A stretch of DNA of 64,000 nucleotides from Lachnospiraceae bacterium. Its GTDB lineage: Bacteria; Bacillota; Clostridia; Lachnospirales; Lachnospiraceae. The notes under the pieces are model-generated. The model was not told the origin of the DNA. It worked only from the letters and a program-made list of their open reading frames with translations, and searched no databases. Of this stretch, positions 34,334 to 43,371 are shown piece by piece. Positions within the stretch are counted from its first letter, which is position 1; the number at the start of each line of letters is the position of its first letter. The position numbers and the translations under genes are program-made. Location: positions 1-64,000 of the forward strand of contig JAKSRY010000010.1 of the NCBI GenBank assembly GCA_024403415.1, in the 5' to 3' direction.

Positions 34334-34399
34334 TGTTACATATATGTAACTTTGGCATAGCTTTCTGAATATGCCTTACCTGATATTTTGGGAGCATTT

Positions 34400-36034
34400 A
34401 TGAAAAAAAATGAAAGGAATAATTCCCTGGTAGTTCAGGCCGGTATTCTTGCCGGAGCAGGTATTCTGGTCAGAATTATTGGACTTCTTTATAATACTCC
34501 GTTAGTTCATATCATTGGAGATGAAGGTTTTGGATACTATGACAGCGCTTATGTTGCCTATAGTATCGTTCTTTTGATATCTTCTTATAGCATTCCATCA
34601 GCAGTATCAAAAATAATTGCGCAGAAATTAGCCCAAAAGGAATATAAAAATGCCTTTAGGATTTTTAAGTGTACTCTGATTTATGTTGCAATTGTCGGCC
34701 TGTTTGCTGCTTTGTTTTTGTTCTTTGGGGCAGGCCTGCTTGTTAGTATGGAGAGTGCAGTTCTTCCGCTTAAAATTCTGGCGCCAACCGTTTTCTTTAG
34801 TGGCATACTAGGAGCTTTCAGAGGTTTCTTTCAGGCACAAAGAACTATGGTTCAGACTTCAATATCTCAGATTATTGAGCAGATTTTTAATGCCGGCTTT
34901 AGTATATGGATGGCATATATTCTGGTTAATGCCGCTGAAGGACTCGGAACATCAAAAAGAGCTTCGTACGGAGCCGCAGGTTCGACTATCGGAACCGGTG
35001 TAGGTGTATTATCAGCGCTGGCCTTTATGCTTTTTGTTTATTTTCTGAATCGCAAAAAATTTATGGCTAAAATAGAGAATGATCCGACTCCTAAAGTTGA
35101 TTCATACAAATCTATTTTTAGATTGATTTTGGCTGTTGTAACTCCGTTTATTATAAGTACCGGAATATATAATCTGAATGGATTTCTTGATAAGACACTC
35201 TATCAGATTATGCAAATGGATTTTCATTTGCTTCAGGAATCCGATGTGGCCTTTGAATTATCAGCCTTTGCAAAAGCAAATAAAATCTCCAATATTCCGA
35301 TAGCAATAGCTGCGGCTATGGCTTCTACATTAATACCAAGGTTATCTTCTAAAATTGCATTGGGACAAATAAAAGAGACAAAAGATGAAATTGCGAAGGC
35401 AACGAAGGTTACCATGTTTGTAGCAATTCCGGCTACTGTTGGCCTTGCAGTACTTGCAAAGCCGATTATGATGGTTATTTTTAACCAACCGGAGTCTCTG
35501 GATATGGCATCACTTTTGATGATTATTCTGTCTGCAACTGTTGTTTTTTATGGTCTTTCGACAATGACACAGGCTGTTCTGCAGGCTACAGGACATATGA
35601 ATATCCCGATCGTTAATGCATTAGTTGCGTTAATTTTACATTCGGTAATAATGGTATTATTTATAAGAATCCTGCCTAAAGAGGCAGCTATATATGTATA
35701 TGGATTTTCGACTATTTTATATTCAGTTATTCTTTGCATATTGAATGGTATTAGTGTTAAACGACGTCTTGGTTATAATCAGGAATTTGATAAGACATTT
35801 TTAAGACCTTTAATCAGTGCGGTAATTATGGGTGGCTTGGTATTTGGAGTATATCATGGCATCTATGCCATTATGGAAGCAAATCTTTTAGCTTTAATTA
35901 TTGCAATGATCTTAGGAGTTATTTTGTATTTTGTTTTATGTATTAAATGGCAGGCCTTGGATGAAGAAGAAATAAGGTCACTCCCAAAAGGAGCGACCTT
36001 GGTCAAAATATCAAAAAAAGTGAAACTGCTGTAA
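34400..36034 (+). CDS. SpoVB/MurJ-like lipid-linked oligosaccharide flippase
   Basis: This 544-residue MOP-superfamily membrane protein has about fourteen helices. It starts SLVVQAGILAGAGILVRIIGLLYNTPL and carries FRGFFQAQRTMVQTSISQIIEQ and GLSTMTQAVLQATGHM, as in SpoVB/YtgP polysaccharide exporters. It probably flips lipid II or another undecaprenyl-linked precursor. GGGAG (34390-34394) is 5 bases before ATG 34400, which is preferred over TTG 34388. A 16-base palindrome lies at 34335-34350. The gene converges on rqcH with 27 bases between. Confidence 0.88.
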   Translation: MKKNERNNSLVVQAGILAGAGILVRIIGLLYNTPLVHIIGDEGFGYYDSAYVAYSIVLLISSYSIPSAVSKIIAQKLAQKEYKNAFRIFKCTLIYVAIVGLFAALFLFFGAGLLVSMESAVLPLKILAPTVFFSGILGAFRGFFQAQRTMVQTSISQIIEQIFNAGFSIWMAYILVNAAEGLGTSKRASYGAAGSTIGTGVGVLSALAFMLFVYFLNRKKFMAKIENDPTPKVDSYKSIFRLILAVVTPFIISTGIYNLNGFLDKTLYQIMQMDFHLLQESDVAFELSAFAKANKISNIPIAIAAAMASTLIPRLSSKIALGQIKETKDEIAKATKVTMFVAIPATVGLAVLAKPIMMVIFNQPESLDMASLLMIILSATVVFYGLSTMTQAVLQATGHMNIPIVNALVALILHSVIMVLFIRILPKEAAIYVYGFSTILYSVILCILNGISVKRRLGYNQEFDKTFLRPLISAVIMGGLVFGVYHGIYAIMEANLLALIIAMILGVILYFVLCIKWQALDEEEIRSLPKGATLVKISKKVKLL

Positions 36035-36061
36035 TATCATTTATTTTTAATGTTTGTATTC

Positions 36062-37795
36062 TTAATTGATTTCTGTCAGATGGGATATGTCAGTGTCAGC
36101 CAGCATGGAATAGTTTGTGTAATAGACAACAAATCCCGGTTTTGATCCATTTGGATGTTTTATTTCTTTTCGACGTACATAGTCGACTTCAACCTTTTGG
36201 GAATTTGCTGCCTTTGAATAATGTGCGGCCAGTCGGGCAGCATCTTCAAAAACAGAATCAGGTATTTCTTTACCCTCGGTTTTTACAATGACATGGGAAC
36301 CGGGGATTTTCTTTGCATGAAACCACCAGTCATTTCCATTAGCCAGCTTAAATGTAATCTCTTCATTTTGAAGGTTGTTTTTGCCAACATATATGTGGAA
36401 ACCTTCTTTGGTAATATAGTGAAAAGGTTTTGATTTAACCTTGGGCAGCTTGTCATGTGAACGTTTTTTGATATAGTCGGAGACTATCATTTCTTCCTTG
36501 ACAGCATTAAGGTCATCTTCGGAAACTGCAATATTGAGTGAATTTTCAATTGACTCAAGATGCTCTATTTCAGCTTTAACTTCTGCTGTGAGAGTAATCA
36601 ATGCTTCATATGTACGCTTTAATTTATTGTATTTTGCAAAATATTTTTTAGCATTGTCAATTGCATTGATTGTAGGGTCAAGAGGAATTGTGATATCTTC
36701 ATTTGTGTAATAATTAAGTACAGTAACTGATTTTGATTCGGGAGCAACATTATACCCATATGTATTAAGCAGCTCTCCAAAAATTCTGTAAGTATCTTTT
36801 TTTTCAGTGTCTTTAATCTGCTTCATCTGAAGGTCATACTTCTTGATATCTCTTTCAAGTATTGTATCGACAATACGTCTTAAATCGGATGATTTCTGTC
36901 TGATTCTGGTTATCTGTTCCTTTTGAGCATAATATTGTTGTAATAAAGAAGAGATAGATTCAAACTTTATTTTGTTTTTGAAACTTGAATAATCAATGGC
37001 TGAATACTCGGTTGGAACACCATTTTCCATAAAAATGGCAGGAGAGTAGTTTCCGGCTTTGATAAGCTGCATATTTTTATCAAATGCATCATATAAGGAT
37101 GTAAGACTGCTTTCACTGACATCCGCTGCATTTACGTCGGAATCAATGCCTGAAATATAACATAATTCATGAGCAAACAATGGTGACAATCCGGTGTAAT
37201 TATTATATATGGCCTTAAATAAAGGTGAAGTGCTGGAACTGATTGTATTAACAAAGTCATTAAGTGACTCGTTTAAGGGATTCCTCTTTTCGATAGTAAC
37301 CGGAATGAAATATTCACGTCCTGGAAGTACTTCACGGACAGAGCTTACGGAAGAAGGAATATGTTTTATTGAGTCAATTATCATGCCATCACTGTTTAGG
37401 AATATAATATTTGAATGTTTTCCCATTAATTCAACGACAAGAGTCTTTGTTTTAAGATCACCCATTTCATCAAGATGCTCAATCTTAATGTTAATGATTC
37501 TTTCAAGTGAAGGCTGGTCAATATCAACTATTCGCCCATTACTTATATGCTTGCGAAGAAGCATGCAAAAATTAGGCGCAGTAATAGGACTCTGCTTATT
37601 TTTTTCCGTAAAATAAAGCAAAGGGAGTGAAGCAGAGGCACATATTAGTAAACGTAACTGACCGCCATTGACCGGCTTAAGGGTTAGTAGTAACTCATCT
37701 GATTCCGGCTGCGCAATTTTTGATATTCTTGCGTTTATTAAATTGTCCTTAAGCTCTTTGGTAAGAGCTGATATCGTAATTCCATCAAATGCCAT
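36062..37795 (-). CDS. rqcH: Ribosome quality-control protein RqcH (NFACT / Rqc2 homologue)
   Basis: This 577-residue protein has an NFACT-N domain (MAFDGITISALTKEL, ARISKIAQPESDELLLTL), a central coiled coil (about residues 285-430) and a C-terminal NFACT-R domain (FHIYVGKNNLQNEEITFKLANGNDWWFHAKKIPGSHV in the conserved GKNxxxN...WFH region). RqcH adds C-terminal alanine tails to nascent chains on stalled large ribosomal subunits. Older annotations call it a fibronectin-binding protein. It stands at the head of a minus-strand region. Confidence 0.93.
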   Translation of the reverse strand: MAFDGITISALTKELKDNLINARISKIAQPESDELLLTLKPVNGGQLRLLICASASLPLLYFTEKNKQSPITAPNFCMLLRKHISNGRIVDIDQPSLERIINIKIEHLDEMGDLKTKTLVVELMGKHSNIIFLNSDGMIIDSIKHIPSSVSSVREVLPGREYFIPVTIEKRNPLNESLNDFVNTISSSTSPLFKAIYNNYTGLSPLFAHELCYISGIDSDVNAADVSESSLTSLYDAFDKNMQLIKAGNYSPAIFMENGVPTEYSAIDYSSFKNKIKFESISSLLQQYYAQKEQITRIRQKSSDLRRIVDTILERDIKKYDLQMKQIKDTEKKDTYRIFGELLNTYGYNVAPESKSVTVLNYYTNEDITIPLDPTINAIDNAKKYFAKYNKLKRTYEALITLTAEVKAEIEHLESIENSLNIAVSEDDLNAVKEEMIVSDYIKKRSHDKLPKVKSKPFHYITKEGFHIYVGKNNLQNEEITFKLANGNDWWFHAKKIPGSHVIVKTEGKEIPDSVFEDAARLAAHYSKAANSQKVEVDYVRRKEIKHPNGSKPGFVVYYTNYSMLADTDISHLTEIN

Positions 37796-37819
37796 AGTAT
37801 ATACGATTCCCTTTCGTAA

Positions 37820-38635
37820 TTATTGGAGTGATTTATATACATATTTAATGCTTTCTTCGTAGGCATTATCATCCTTTAAGTGTTCGATAATCATAGGCAT
37901 GTCTCTATCCAGTTTTGTTGCTAACTGAATATATTTTTTATAATTGAATGTGCCTTCTCCACAGGCACATTCTTTTAATTGGAAAGTATAATCGTCAAGA
38001 AGACGAATATCTTTAAGGTGACAGCTTTTAATATATGGTCCGAGAAGTTCAAAGCATTCAGTTAAAAATTCATCTGCAAAAAAATACCTTTGAGGGCAGT
38101 TAATCATATTAATGATGTCAAGGTGAGCAGCAAATCTGTCACGATTAACTTTTTCGATTAGTTTCAAATATTCCTGAGGCCCTGTAGGAATCATCCAGGG
38201 CATGGATTCAATAGTAAAATATGTGTTAACGGGTTTTACGGAATCAATAACTTCCTGAATCATTCTTACTGTTTTATCAAAAGCATAATCACTGAAATTC
38301 TCGCGATAACCGCCATCCCATCTTTCTCCTAAAGATCCGGCAACATTTACACAGCATCTTGCACCTATTTCATCAGCCAACTTTAACTGGCCAATCGAAT
38401 AATCCATGTTTTTTTGGGCTTCATCAGGATTTTCAGAAATAGCATTTCTCCATATTCCAACTTCTGCTATAAGTAAATCATTTTTTTGAGCTTCTGATTT
38501 ATATGAATTAATAAGTTTAGTATCAGCAGTACAGTCAACAGGGAAAACTACACTTGTGCAGCCAAGCGATACATTTTTTTTAGCCCATTCTCTGGGAGAA
38601 AGATTGCCAAATGAAGTAGAAAGTCCAAGTCTCAT
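37820..38635 (-). CDS. Sugar-phosphate isomerase/epimerase-like TIM barrel
   Basis: This 271-residue protein has the xylose-isomerase-like (AP endonuclease 2) TIM-barrel fold. Metal-ligand motifs are in TIESMPWMIP, AHLDIINMINCP and CHLKDIRL, and a final IIEHL. The start is ATG 38635 (MRLGLSTSFG) behind GAGG, not the longer upstream frame. Members epimerise or isomerise keto-sugars or inositols, and no specific substrate is indicated here. It is followed on the same strand by rqcH after 24 bases. Confidence 0.82.
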   Translation of the reverse strand: MRLGLSTSFGNLSPREWAKKNVSLGCTSVVFPVDCTADTKLINSYKSEAQKNDLLIAEVGIWRNAISENPDEAQKNMDYSIGQLKLADEIGARCCVNVAGSLGERWDGGYRENFSDYAFDKTVRMIQEVIDSVKPVNTYFTIESMPWMIPTGPQEYLKLIEKVNRDRFAAHLDIINMINCPQRYFFADEFLTECFELLGPYIKSCHLKDIRLLDDYTFQLKECACGEGTFNYKKYIQLATKLDRDMPMIIEHLKDDNAYEESIKYVYKSLQ

Positions 38636-38721
38636 ATATTTATCCTCATGAAATAATAAGTAAATAATAAAGTGATATTGTTTATACAAATATAGAAGTT
38701 GTAGCAGATTAGGAATTTCAA

Positions 38722-39600
38722 TTAGAAATTTCGAAATCTTAATACTGAAGGATCAATTTCCTGAATGGATTTAGCTCCGGTCCTGGCCATAACAGTTTTT
38801 AATTCTCTATTAATTGTATCGATGCGATTAGCAACGCCTTTGTATCCTTCTTTTAAGGGTTCCATAAGATTTCGACCAATTCCAACGCCGTCAGCACCAA
38901 GAGCAAGAGCCTTAAACACATCCATACCGCTTTCAATACCGCAATCAACGATGATTTTAGCATGTCCGTTAACCGCATTAACAATTTCGGGAAGGATCAT
39001 GAGAGGTGGGACCATACAATTCATAATTCCATGGTGATGAGATACCAAAACAGCAGCGGCTCCGGCTTCAACGGCTTTTTCGGCATCTTTTGCACTAAGA
39101 ACTCCTTTTACTATAAATGGAACTTTAGAAGCTTTGACGTACTCAGTTAACTGAAAAGTGGTTTTCGGACGCATCGGAAGTCCTAAAACATTGTCATATT
39201 CTCCATTCCATGAAATTGAATGATCTATATCCATTCCAACAGCGAAAGCTCCGTTTGAAACTGCGTGTTCTATTTTTCTGAATACCTCATTATCATCAGC
39301 GTGGGGTTTTACAATTTTAACGGTTGCGGCACCGGTTTTGATGATGTCAACTAGTTCATCATCCTCACCCATTCCGACAAAATGAAGAGCGTCTGATTCT
39401 TTTGCACCCTTTGCAAATTCAATCATTCCGTTTTCGCATATGTTATGAAGGTGTGAGAGTGCAGCAGTCATAACCGGTGTTGAAAATTTTTGTCCAAAGA
39501 TATTAATAGAGATATCCGGAAGATCGGAATCTAAATATTGTGGGGTTATAAGTATTGAATCAAGATATTCTCTTGTAATGGCATCAGTATTTGCTGTCAT
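38722..39600 (-). CDS. FMN-dependent alpha-hydroxy-acid dehydrogenase family protein
   Basis: This 292-residue TIM-barrel flavoprotein resembles the lactate dehydrogenase / glycolate oxidase / IDI-2 group: FSTPVMTAALSHLHN, PFIVKGVLSAKDAEKAVEAGAAAVLVSHHHG, IIVDCGIESGMDVFKALALGADGVGIGR. It is about 60 residues shorter than classical lactate oxidases, and the catalytic region reads SHHHG where SNHGG is usual. GGAGG lies 5 bases before ATG 39600. The true substrate is uncertain. Confidence 0.85.
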   Translation of the reverse strand: MTANTDAITREYLDSILITPQYLDSDLPDISINIFGQKFSTPVMTAALSHLHNICENGMIEFAKGAKESDALHFVGMGEDDELVDIIKTGAATVKIVKPHADDNEVFRKIEHAVSNGAFAVGMDIDHSISWNGEYDNVLGLPMRPKTTFQLTEYVKASKVPFIVKGVLSAKDAEKAVEAGAAAVLVSHHHGIMNCMVPPLMILPEIVNAVNGHAKIIVDCGIESGMDVFKALALGADGVGIGRNLMEPLKEGYKGVANRIDTINRELKTVMARTGAKSIQEIDPSVLRFRNF

Positions 39601-39864
39601 ATTGTCCTCCAATATCCAAATAAAAAGATGTTTATATATACGTAAAAATTATATCAATTTTTTAAATTTGAGTACATCTATTTCTGAATTATAAAAATGA
39701 AAAATGGTCTTAAAATATAGTGTTTGCCGCAAATTTGCAGCGGAATACATTTATAAATAATGATCAAACATAAAGAAAATATTAAAAGAAAAGATGTATT
39801 CAATTTTTTTCTTGAAAAAATATTAGTAGTAATGATAGAATTGTTGAGTATGGAGGTAGGTTTT

Positions 39865-40260
39865 ATGATTTCAACACGAGGAAGATATGCAATAAGGGTT
39901 ATGCTTGATCTTGCAATTAATCAGGGTGACGGATATGTGCCAATGAAAAATGTTGCAGACAGACAGAATCTTTCACTGAAATATCTCGAACAAATCTTAC
40001 CTATATTATCTAAAAATAAAATGATCGAAGGCCTCCAGGGAAAGGGTGGCGGTTATCGTCTGACAAAAGACCCATCTGAATATGTCATTGGCGACATTTT
40101 ACGACTTACTGAAAAGGATCTTGCCCCTGTCAGCTGCCTTAGTGAAGGTGCCCCCATCTGCGAGAGAAGAGCTGAATGCAGAACCATTGGTTTCTGGGAA
40201 GGGCTGAATGATATAGTTAATGAATACATAGACTCAAAAACTTTGGCTGACCTTATTTAA
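39865..40260 (+). CDS. Rrf2-family transcriptional regulator with three cysteines
   Basis: This 131-residue winged-helix regulator starts MISTRGRYAIRVMLDLA and has the Rrf2 recognition region LSLKYLEQILPILSKNKMIEGLQGKGGGY. Cysteines at 91, 99 and 105 (C-x7-C-x5-C) sit where IscR ligates an iron-sulfur cluster. Sulfur-amino-acid genes with a TAGGTA-type operator follow two genes downstream. It may therefore act like CymR or IscR, sensing cysteine or cluster supply. ATG 39865 lies 8 bases after GGAGG, so the upstream 35-residue in-frame extension is rejected. Confidence 0.88.
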   Translation: MISTRGRYAIRVMLDLAINQGDGYVPMKNVADRQNLSLKYLEQILPILSKNKMIEGLQGKGGGYRLTKDPSEYVIGDILRLTEKDLAPVSCLSEGAPICERRAECRTIGFWEGLNDIVNEYIDSKTLADLI

Positions 40261-40414
40261 GTGTCAGCTTTTGTATTTATTGCATTATTATAGATTCACA
40301 AAGTATACATGATTTTTTGTAAGTAAATGATAATAAGATATATGTTTATATAAATGTATATGTTTATTTATATATTTTCAATTAAGAAGCATAAGGAAGC
40401 TTCGGAGGAGGAAT

Positions 40415-41629
40415 ATGACAAAGATTAACAAGAACTATTTGGAATTACAGGGAAGCTACCTGTTTTCTACAATTGCAAAAAAAGTAAAAGCTTTTACAGA
40501 AGCTAATCCTGAAAAGAAAATTATTCGTTTGGGAATAGGAGATGTAACGCGTCCTCTGACACCAACAATTATTAGTTCTCTTCATAGTGCTGTAGATGAG
40601 ATGGCTAATAAAGAGACATTCAGAGGCTATGCTCCTGATCTTGGATATGAATTTTTGAGAAGTGCAATCGCTGCTAATGATTACAAAATGAGAGGCTGTG
40701 ATATAGAAGCTGATGAAATATTTGTATCAGACGGAGCAAAATGTGATTCGGGAAATATTCAGGAAATTTTCGGGGAAGATAATGTTATTGCTGTATGTGA
40801 TCCTGTTTATCCGGTATATGTAGATTCAAATGTTATGGCTGGAAGATCAGGTAAGGCAATTGAAGGAACCGGTAAATATTCAAACATTATTTATATGCCC
40901 TGTACCAAGGAAAATGGATTTGCACCAGAATGTCCTACGGAGGTTCCGGATATTATATATTTGTGCTTCCCCAATAATCCGACCGGAGCAACAATAACCA
41001 AAACTGAATTACAAAAGTGGGTTGATTATGCCAATGAGCATGATTCGGTAATCATTTATGATGCTGCATATGAAGCATATATTAAGGATGAAGATGTTCC
41101 ACATTCAATTTACGAATGTGATAATGCAAAGACATGCGCGATTGAACTAAGATCATTCAGTAAGAATGCAGGTTTTACCGGAGTCAGACTTGGATTTACA
41201 GTTATTCCTAAGGAACTTGTAAGAGATGGAGTATCGCTCCATACTTTATGGGCAAGAAGACACAGCACTAAATATAATGGAGCTCCATATATTATCCAAA
41301 GAGCAGGAGAGGCAGTATATTCAGATGCGGGTAAAGAGGAAATAAAAGGTCTCGTAGGTTACTATATGACAAATGCGTCATATATTCTTAAAGGACTGAA
41401 GGATGCCGGATATGAAGTATATGGTGGTGTGAATGCTCCTTATATCTGGCTTAAGACACCAAATAATATGACAAGTTGGGAATTCTTTGATCACCTTCTG
41501 GAAACAGCCAATGTTGTTGGTACACCAGGTGCAGGATTCGGTCCTAATGGTGAAGGTTATTTCAGACTTACAGCTTTTGGTGATTACAATGACACTGTTG
41601 AAGCTATCAGCAGAATTCAAAAAATGTAA
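40415..41629 (+). CDS. dapL: LL-diaminopimelate aminotransferase
   Basis: This 404-residue fold-type-I PLP aminotransferase begins INKNYLELQGSYLFSTIAKKV, typical of DapL. It has IRLGIGDVTRPL, the PLP-lysine loop SFSKNAGFTGVRLG and FPNNPTGA. It makes LL-2,6-diaminopimelate from tetrahydrodipicolinate in one step, bypassing the succinylase or acetylase routes to lysine and peptidoglycan. GGAGGAGG precedes the ATG and a strong terminator follows. Confidence 0.95.
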   Translation: MTKINKNYLELQGSYLFSTIAKKVKAFTEANPEKKIIRLGIGDVTRPLTPTIISSLHSAVDEMANKETFRGYAPDLGYEFLRSAIAANDYKMRGCDIEADEIFVSDGAKCDSGNIQEIFGEDNVIAVCDPVYPVYVDSNVMAGRSGKAIEGTGKYSNIIYMPCTKENGFAPECPTEVPDIIYLCFPNNPTGATITKTELQKWVDYANEHDSVIIYDAAYEAYIKDEDVPHSIYECDNAKTCAIELRSFSKNAGFTGVRLGFTVIPKELVRDGVSLHTLWARRHSTKYNGAPYIIQRAGEAVYSDAGKEEIKGLVGYYMTNASYILKGLKDAGYEVYGGVNAPYIWLKTPNNMTSWEFFDHLLETANVVGTPGAGFGPNGEGYFRLTAFGDYNDTVEAISRIQKM

Positions 41630-41671
41630 TATATTTTTTGAATATATTTAAAAAGTAATTTATGTTATCGT

Positions 41672-41709
41672 CCACAACCGGCTAAAATACGCTGGTTGTG
41701 GATTTTTTA
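41672..41709 (+). terminator. Intrinsic terminator after dapL
   Basis: CCACAACC (41672-41679) pairs with GGTTGTGG (41694-41701), with a partly paired loop, and a run of Ts follows. Confidence 0.85.
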
Positions 41710-41739
41710 ATATATTTATAAAAAATATAAATAAACCTA

Positions 41740-41768
41740 TTGACAAAGTAGGTAAATGGGCGTATAAA
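41740..41768 (+). promoter_or_regulatory. Consensus sigma-A promoter of the sulfur operon
   Basis: TTGACA (41740-41745), exactly 17 bases, then TATAAA (41763-41768). An inverted repeat ACCTA (41735-41739) / TAGGT (41749-41753) brackets the -35. This strong promoter overlapped by operator-like sequence suggests repression. Confidence 0.85.
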
Positions 41769-41775
41769 ATAAATA

Positions 41776-41792
41776 TACCTACCAGATAGGTA
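41776..41792. promoter_or_regulatory. TACCTA-n5-TAGGTA inverted repeat (candidate Rrf2 operator)
   Basis: A perfect inverted repeat TACCTA...TAGGTA (41776-41792) lies at the expected transcription start. It shares ACCTA/TAGGT half-sites with the pair around the -35. The Rrf2 gene 1.5 kb upstream is the natural candidate to bind it, by analogy with CymR-type control of cysteine genes. Confidence 0.6.
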
Positions 41793-41810
41793 GTAATTAA
41801 GGAGAGGGAA

Positions 41811-41891
41811 ATGAAAACTATTTTGATTAAAAATGATTTGAAAAAGATTTTATTAAAAATGGAGTTTCGAATGTGTCGATGTTGCTGCTGA
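41811..41891 (+). CDS. Cysteine-rich leader peptide, 26 aa
   Basis: Directly downstream of the promoter, GGAGAGGG is followed by an ATG opening a 26-codon frame. It is lysine-rich and ends in M-C-R-C-C-C before TGA (cysteine codons 22, 24, 25 and 26). Four cysteine codons in the last five positions, just upstream of metY and cysK, strongly suggest that translation of this peptide senses Cys-tRNA supply. I see no terminator hairpin in the 80 bases before metY. Control may therefore act through translation coupling, Rho or mRNA stability rather than classical attenuation. Polycysteine upstream ORFs are known as cysteine-responsive attenuators in mycobacteria. Confidence 0.75.
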   Translation: MKTILIKNDLKKILLKMEFRMCRCCC

Positions 41892-41971
41892 ATATTAAAC
41901 GATTACAAAATAGTAAACATTGATGGATTATTAAACATTACATAAAGACTTAAATTAAAGGAGATTAAATT

Positions 41972-43252
41972 ATGAGCGATTATAGATTTGAAACATTACA
42001 GTTACACGTTGGACAGGAGACACCGGATCCTACTACAGATTCAAGAGCAGTACCTATTTATGCTACTACTTCATATGTTTTTAAGGATTCCGCACAGGCT
42101 GCAGGAAGATTTGGTCTTACAGAAGGCGGTAATATTTATACAAGACTTATGAATCCAACTTCTGATGTATTTGAAAAAAGAATAGCAGCACTTGAAGGCG
42201 GAGCAGGAGCACTTGCAACCGCCTCCGGTTCGGCAGCAATATCTTATGCAATTCAGAATATTGCAATTGCAGGTGATCACGTTGTTGCAAGTAATAGTAT
42301 TTATGGCGGAACACACAATCTTTTAGCTAACACATTAAAGGAACAGGGCATTTCAACAACCTTTGTAGATGCAGCAGATCCAAAGAATTTTGCTAAGGCT
42401 ATACAGCCAAACACAAAACTTATTTTTGCAGAAACTCTTGGAAATCCAAATTCAGATGTTCTTGATATCGAAGCTGTATCAAAGGTGGCACATGAAGCAG
42501 GAATCCCTCTTATTGTAGATAATACATTTGCAACACCATATTATTTGAGGCCAATTGAACATGGCGCTGATGTTGTTGTTCATTCTGCTACTAAATTTAT
42601 AGGTGGTCATGGAACTGTAATGGGTGGAATAATCATTGATTCCGGAAAGTTTGATTGGGAACAGAATGACAAATTCCCCGGAATTACACAGCCAAATCCT
42701 TCATACCACGGCGTTGTATTCTCAAAGGCTGTAGGAAATCTTGCCTATATAACCAAGATTCGTACAACATTGATGAGAGATCAGGGAGCAGTTATTTCTC
42801 CATTCAATTCATTCCTTCTTTTACAGGGAACAGAAACACTTTCATTAAGAGTAGAAAGACATGTCAGCAATGCATTAAAGGTTGTTGATTTCCTGAGCAA
42901 GCATCCTAAGGTTGAAAAGGTAAACCATCCTTCTTTAGCAACAGGAAGAGCTAAAGAATTGTATGATAATTATTTCCCTGAAGGAGCAGCTTCAATATTT
43001 ACATTTGATGTAAAAGGAACTGCAGAAGATGCTAAGAAGTTTACTGAAAGTCTTGAACTTTTCTCACTTCTTGCGAATGTAGCTGATGTTAAATCACTTG
43101 TTATTCATCCTGCTTCAACAACTCATAGCCAACTTGACGAAAAGGAACTTCTTGAAGCCGGCATAAGACCTACAACTGTAAGATTATCAATTGGAACAGA
43201 ACATATTGATGATATTATTGCAGATCTTGAACATGGTTTTGAAGCAATATAA
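41972..43252 (+). CDS. metY: O-acetylhomoserine sulfhydrylase
   Basis: This 426-residue gamma-family PLP enzyme begins YRFETLQLHVGQETPDPTTDSRAVPIY. It carries TRLMNPTSDVFEKRIAALEGG and the PLP-lysine motif SATKFIGGHG (K208), with the long central insertion typical of MetY rather than MetB. It makes homocysteine (or cysteine from O-acetylserine) from sulfide. AGGAG precedes the ATG. The upstream promoter, operator and Cys-rich leader indicate sulfur regulation, and cysK follows. Confidence 0.93.
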   Translation: MSDYRFETLQLHVGQETPDPTTDSRAVPIYATTSYVFKDSAQAAGRFGLTEGGNIYTRLMNPTSDVFEKRIAALEGGAGALATASGSAAISYAIQNIAIAGDHVVASNSIYGGTHNLLANTLKEQGISTTFVDAADPKNFAKAIQPNTKLIFAETLGNPNSDVLDIEAVSKVAHEAGIPLIVDNTFATPYYLRPIEHGADVVVHSATKFIGGHGTVMGGIIIDSGKFDWEQNDKFPGITQPNPSYHGVVFSKAVGNLAYITKIRTTLMRDQGAVISPFNSFLLLQGTETLSLRVERHVSNALKVVDFLSKHPKVEKVNHPSLATGRAKELYDNYFPEGAASIFTFDVKGTAEDAKKFTESLELFSLLANVADVKSLVIHPASTTHSQLDEKELLEAGIRPTTVRLSIGTEHIDDIIADLEHGFEAI

Positions 43253-43295
43253 TATATTGATAAGTTAACATATTTGTTATTTAATAAAGATACTG

Positions 43296-43334
43296 ATTTC
43301 ACAAATCAAACGTTTGTTGTTTGATTTGTGAAAT
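43296..43334 (+). promoter_or_regulatory. Long hairpin between metY and cysK
   Basis: ATTTCACAAATCAAAC (43296-43311) pairs perfectly over 16 bp with 43319-43334 around a 7-base loop. The following ACTTTA is a poor T tract. It may be a weak terminator, or a processing or stability element that sets the metY to cysK ratio. Confidence 0.6.
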
Positions 43335-43371
43335 ACTTTATAAGGAAATTGATTTTTATCGGAGGAATAAA

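Noticed and set aside
38636-38689. 18-residue N-terminal extension of the TIM-barrel isomerase
   Set aside because: GAGG is correctly placed for ATG 38635, and the family begins with the MRLGLS strand.
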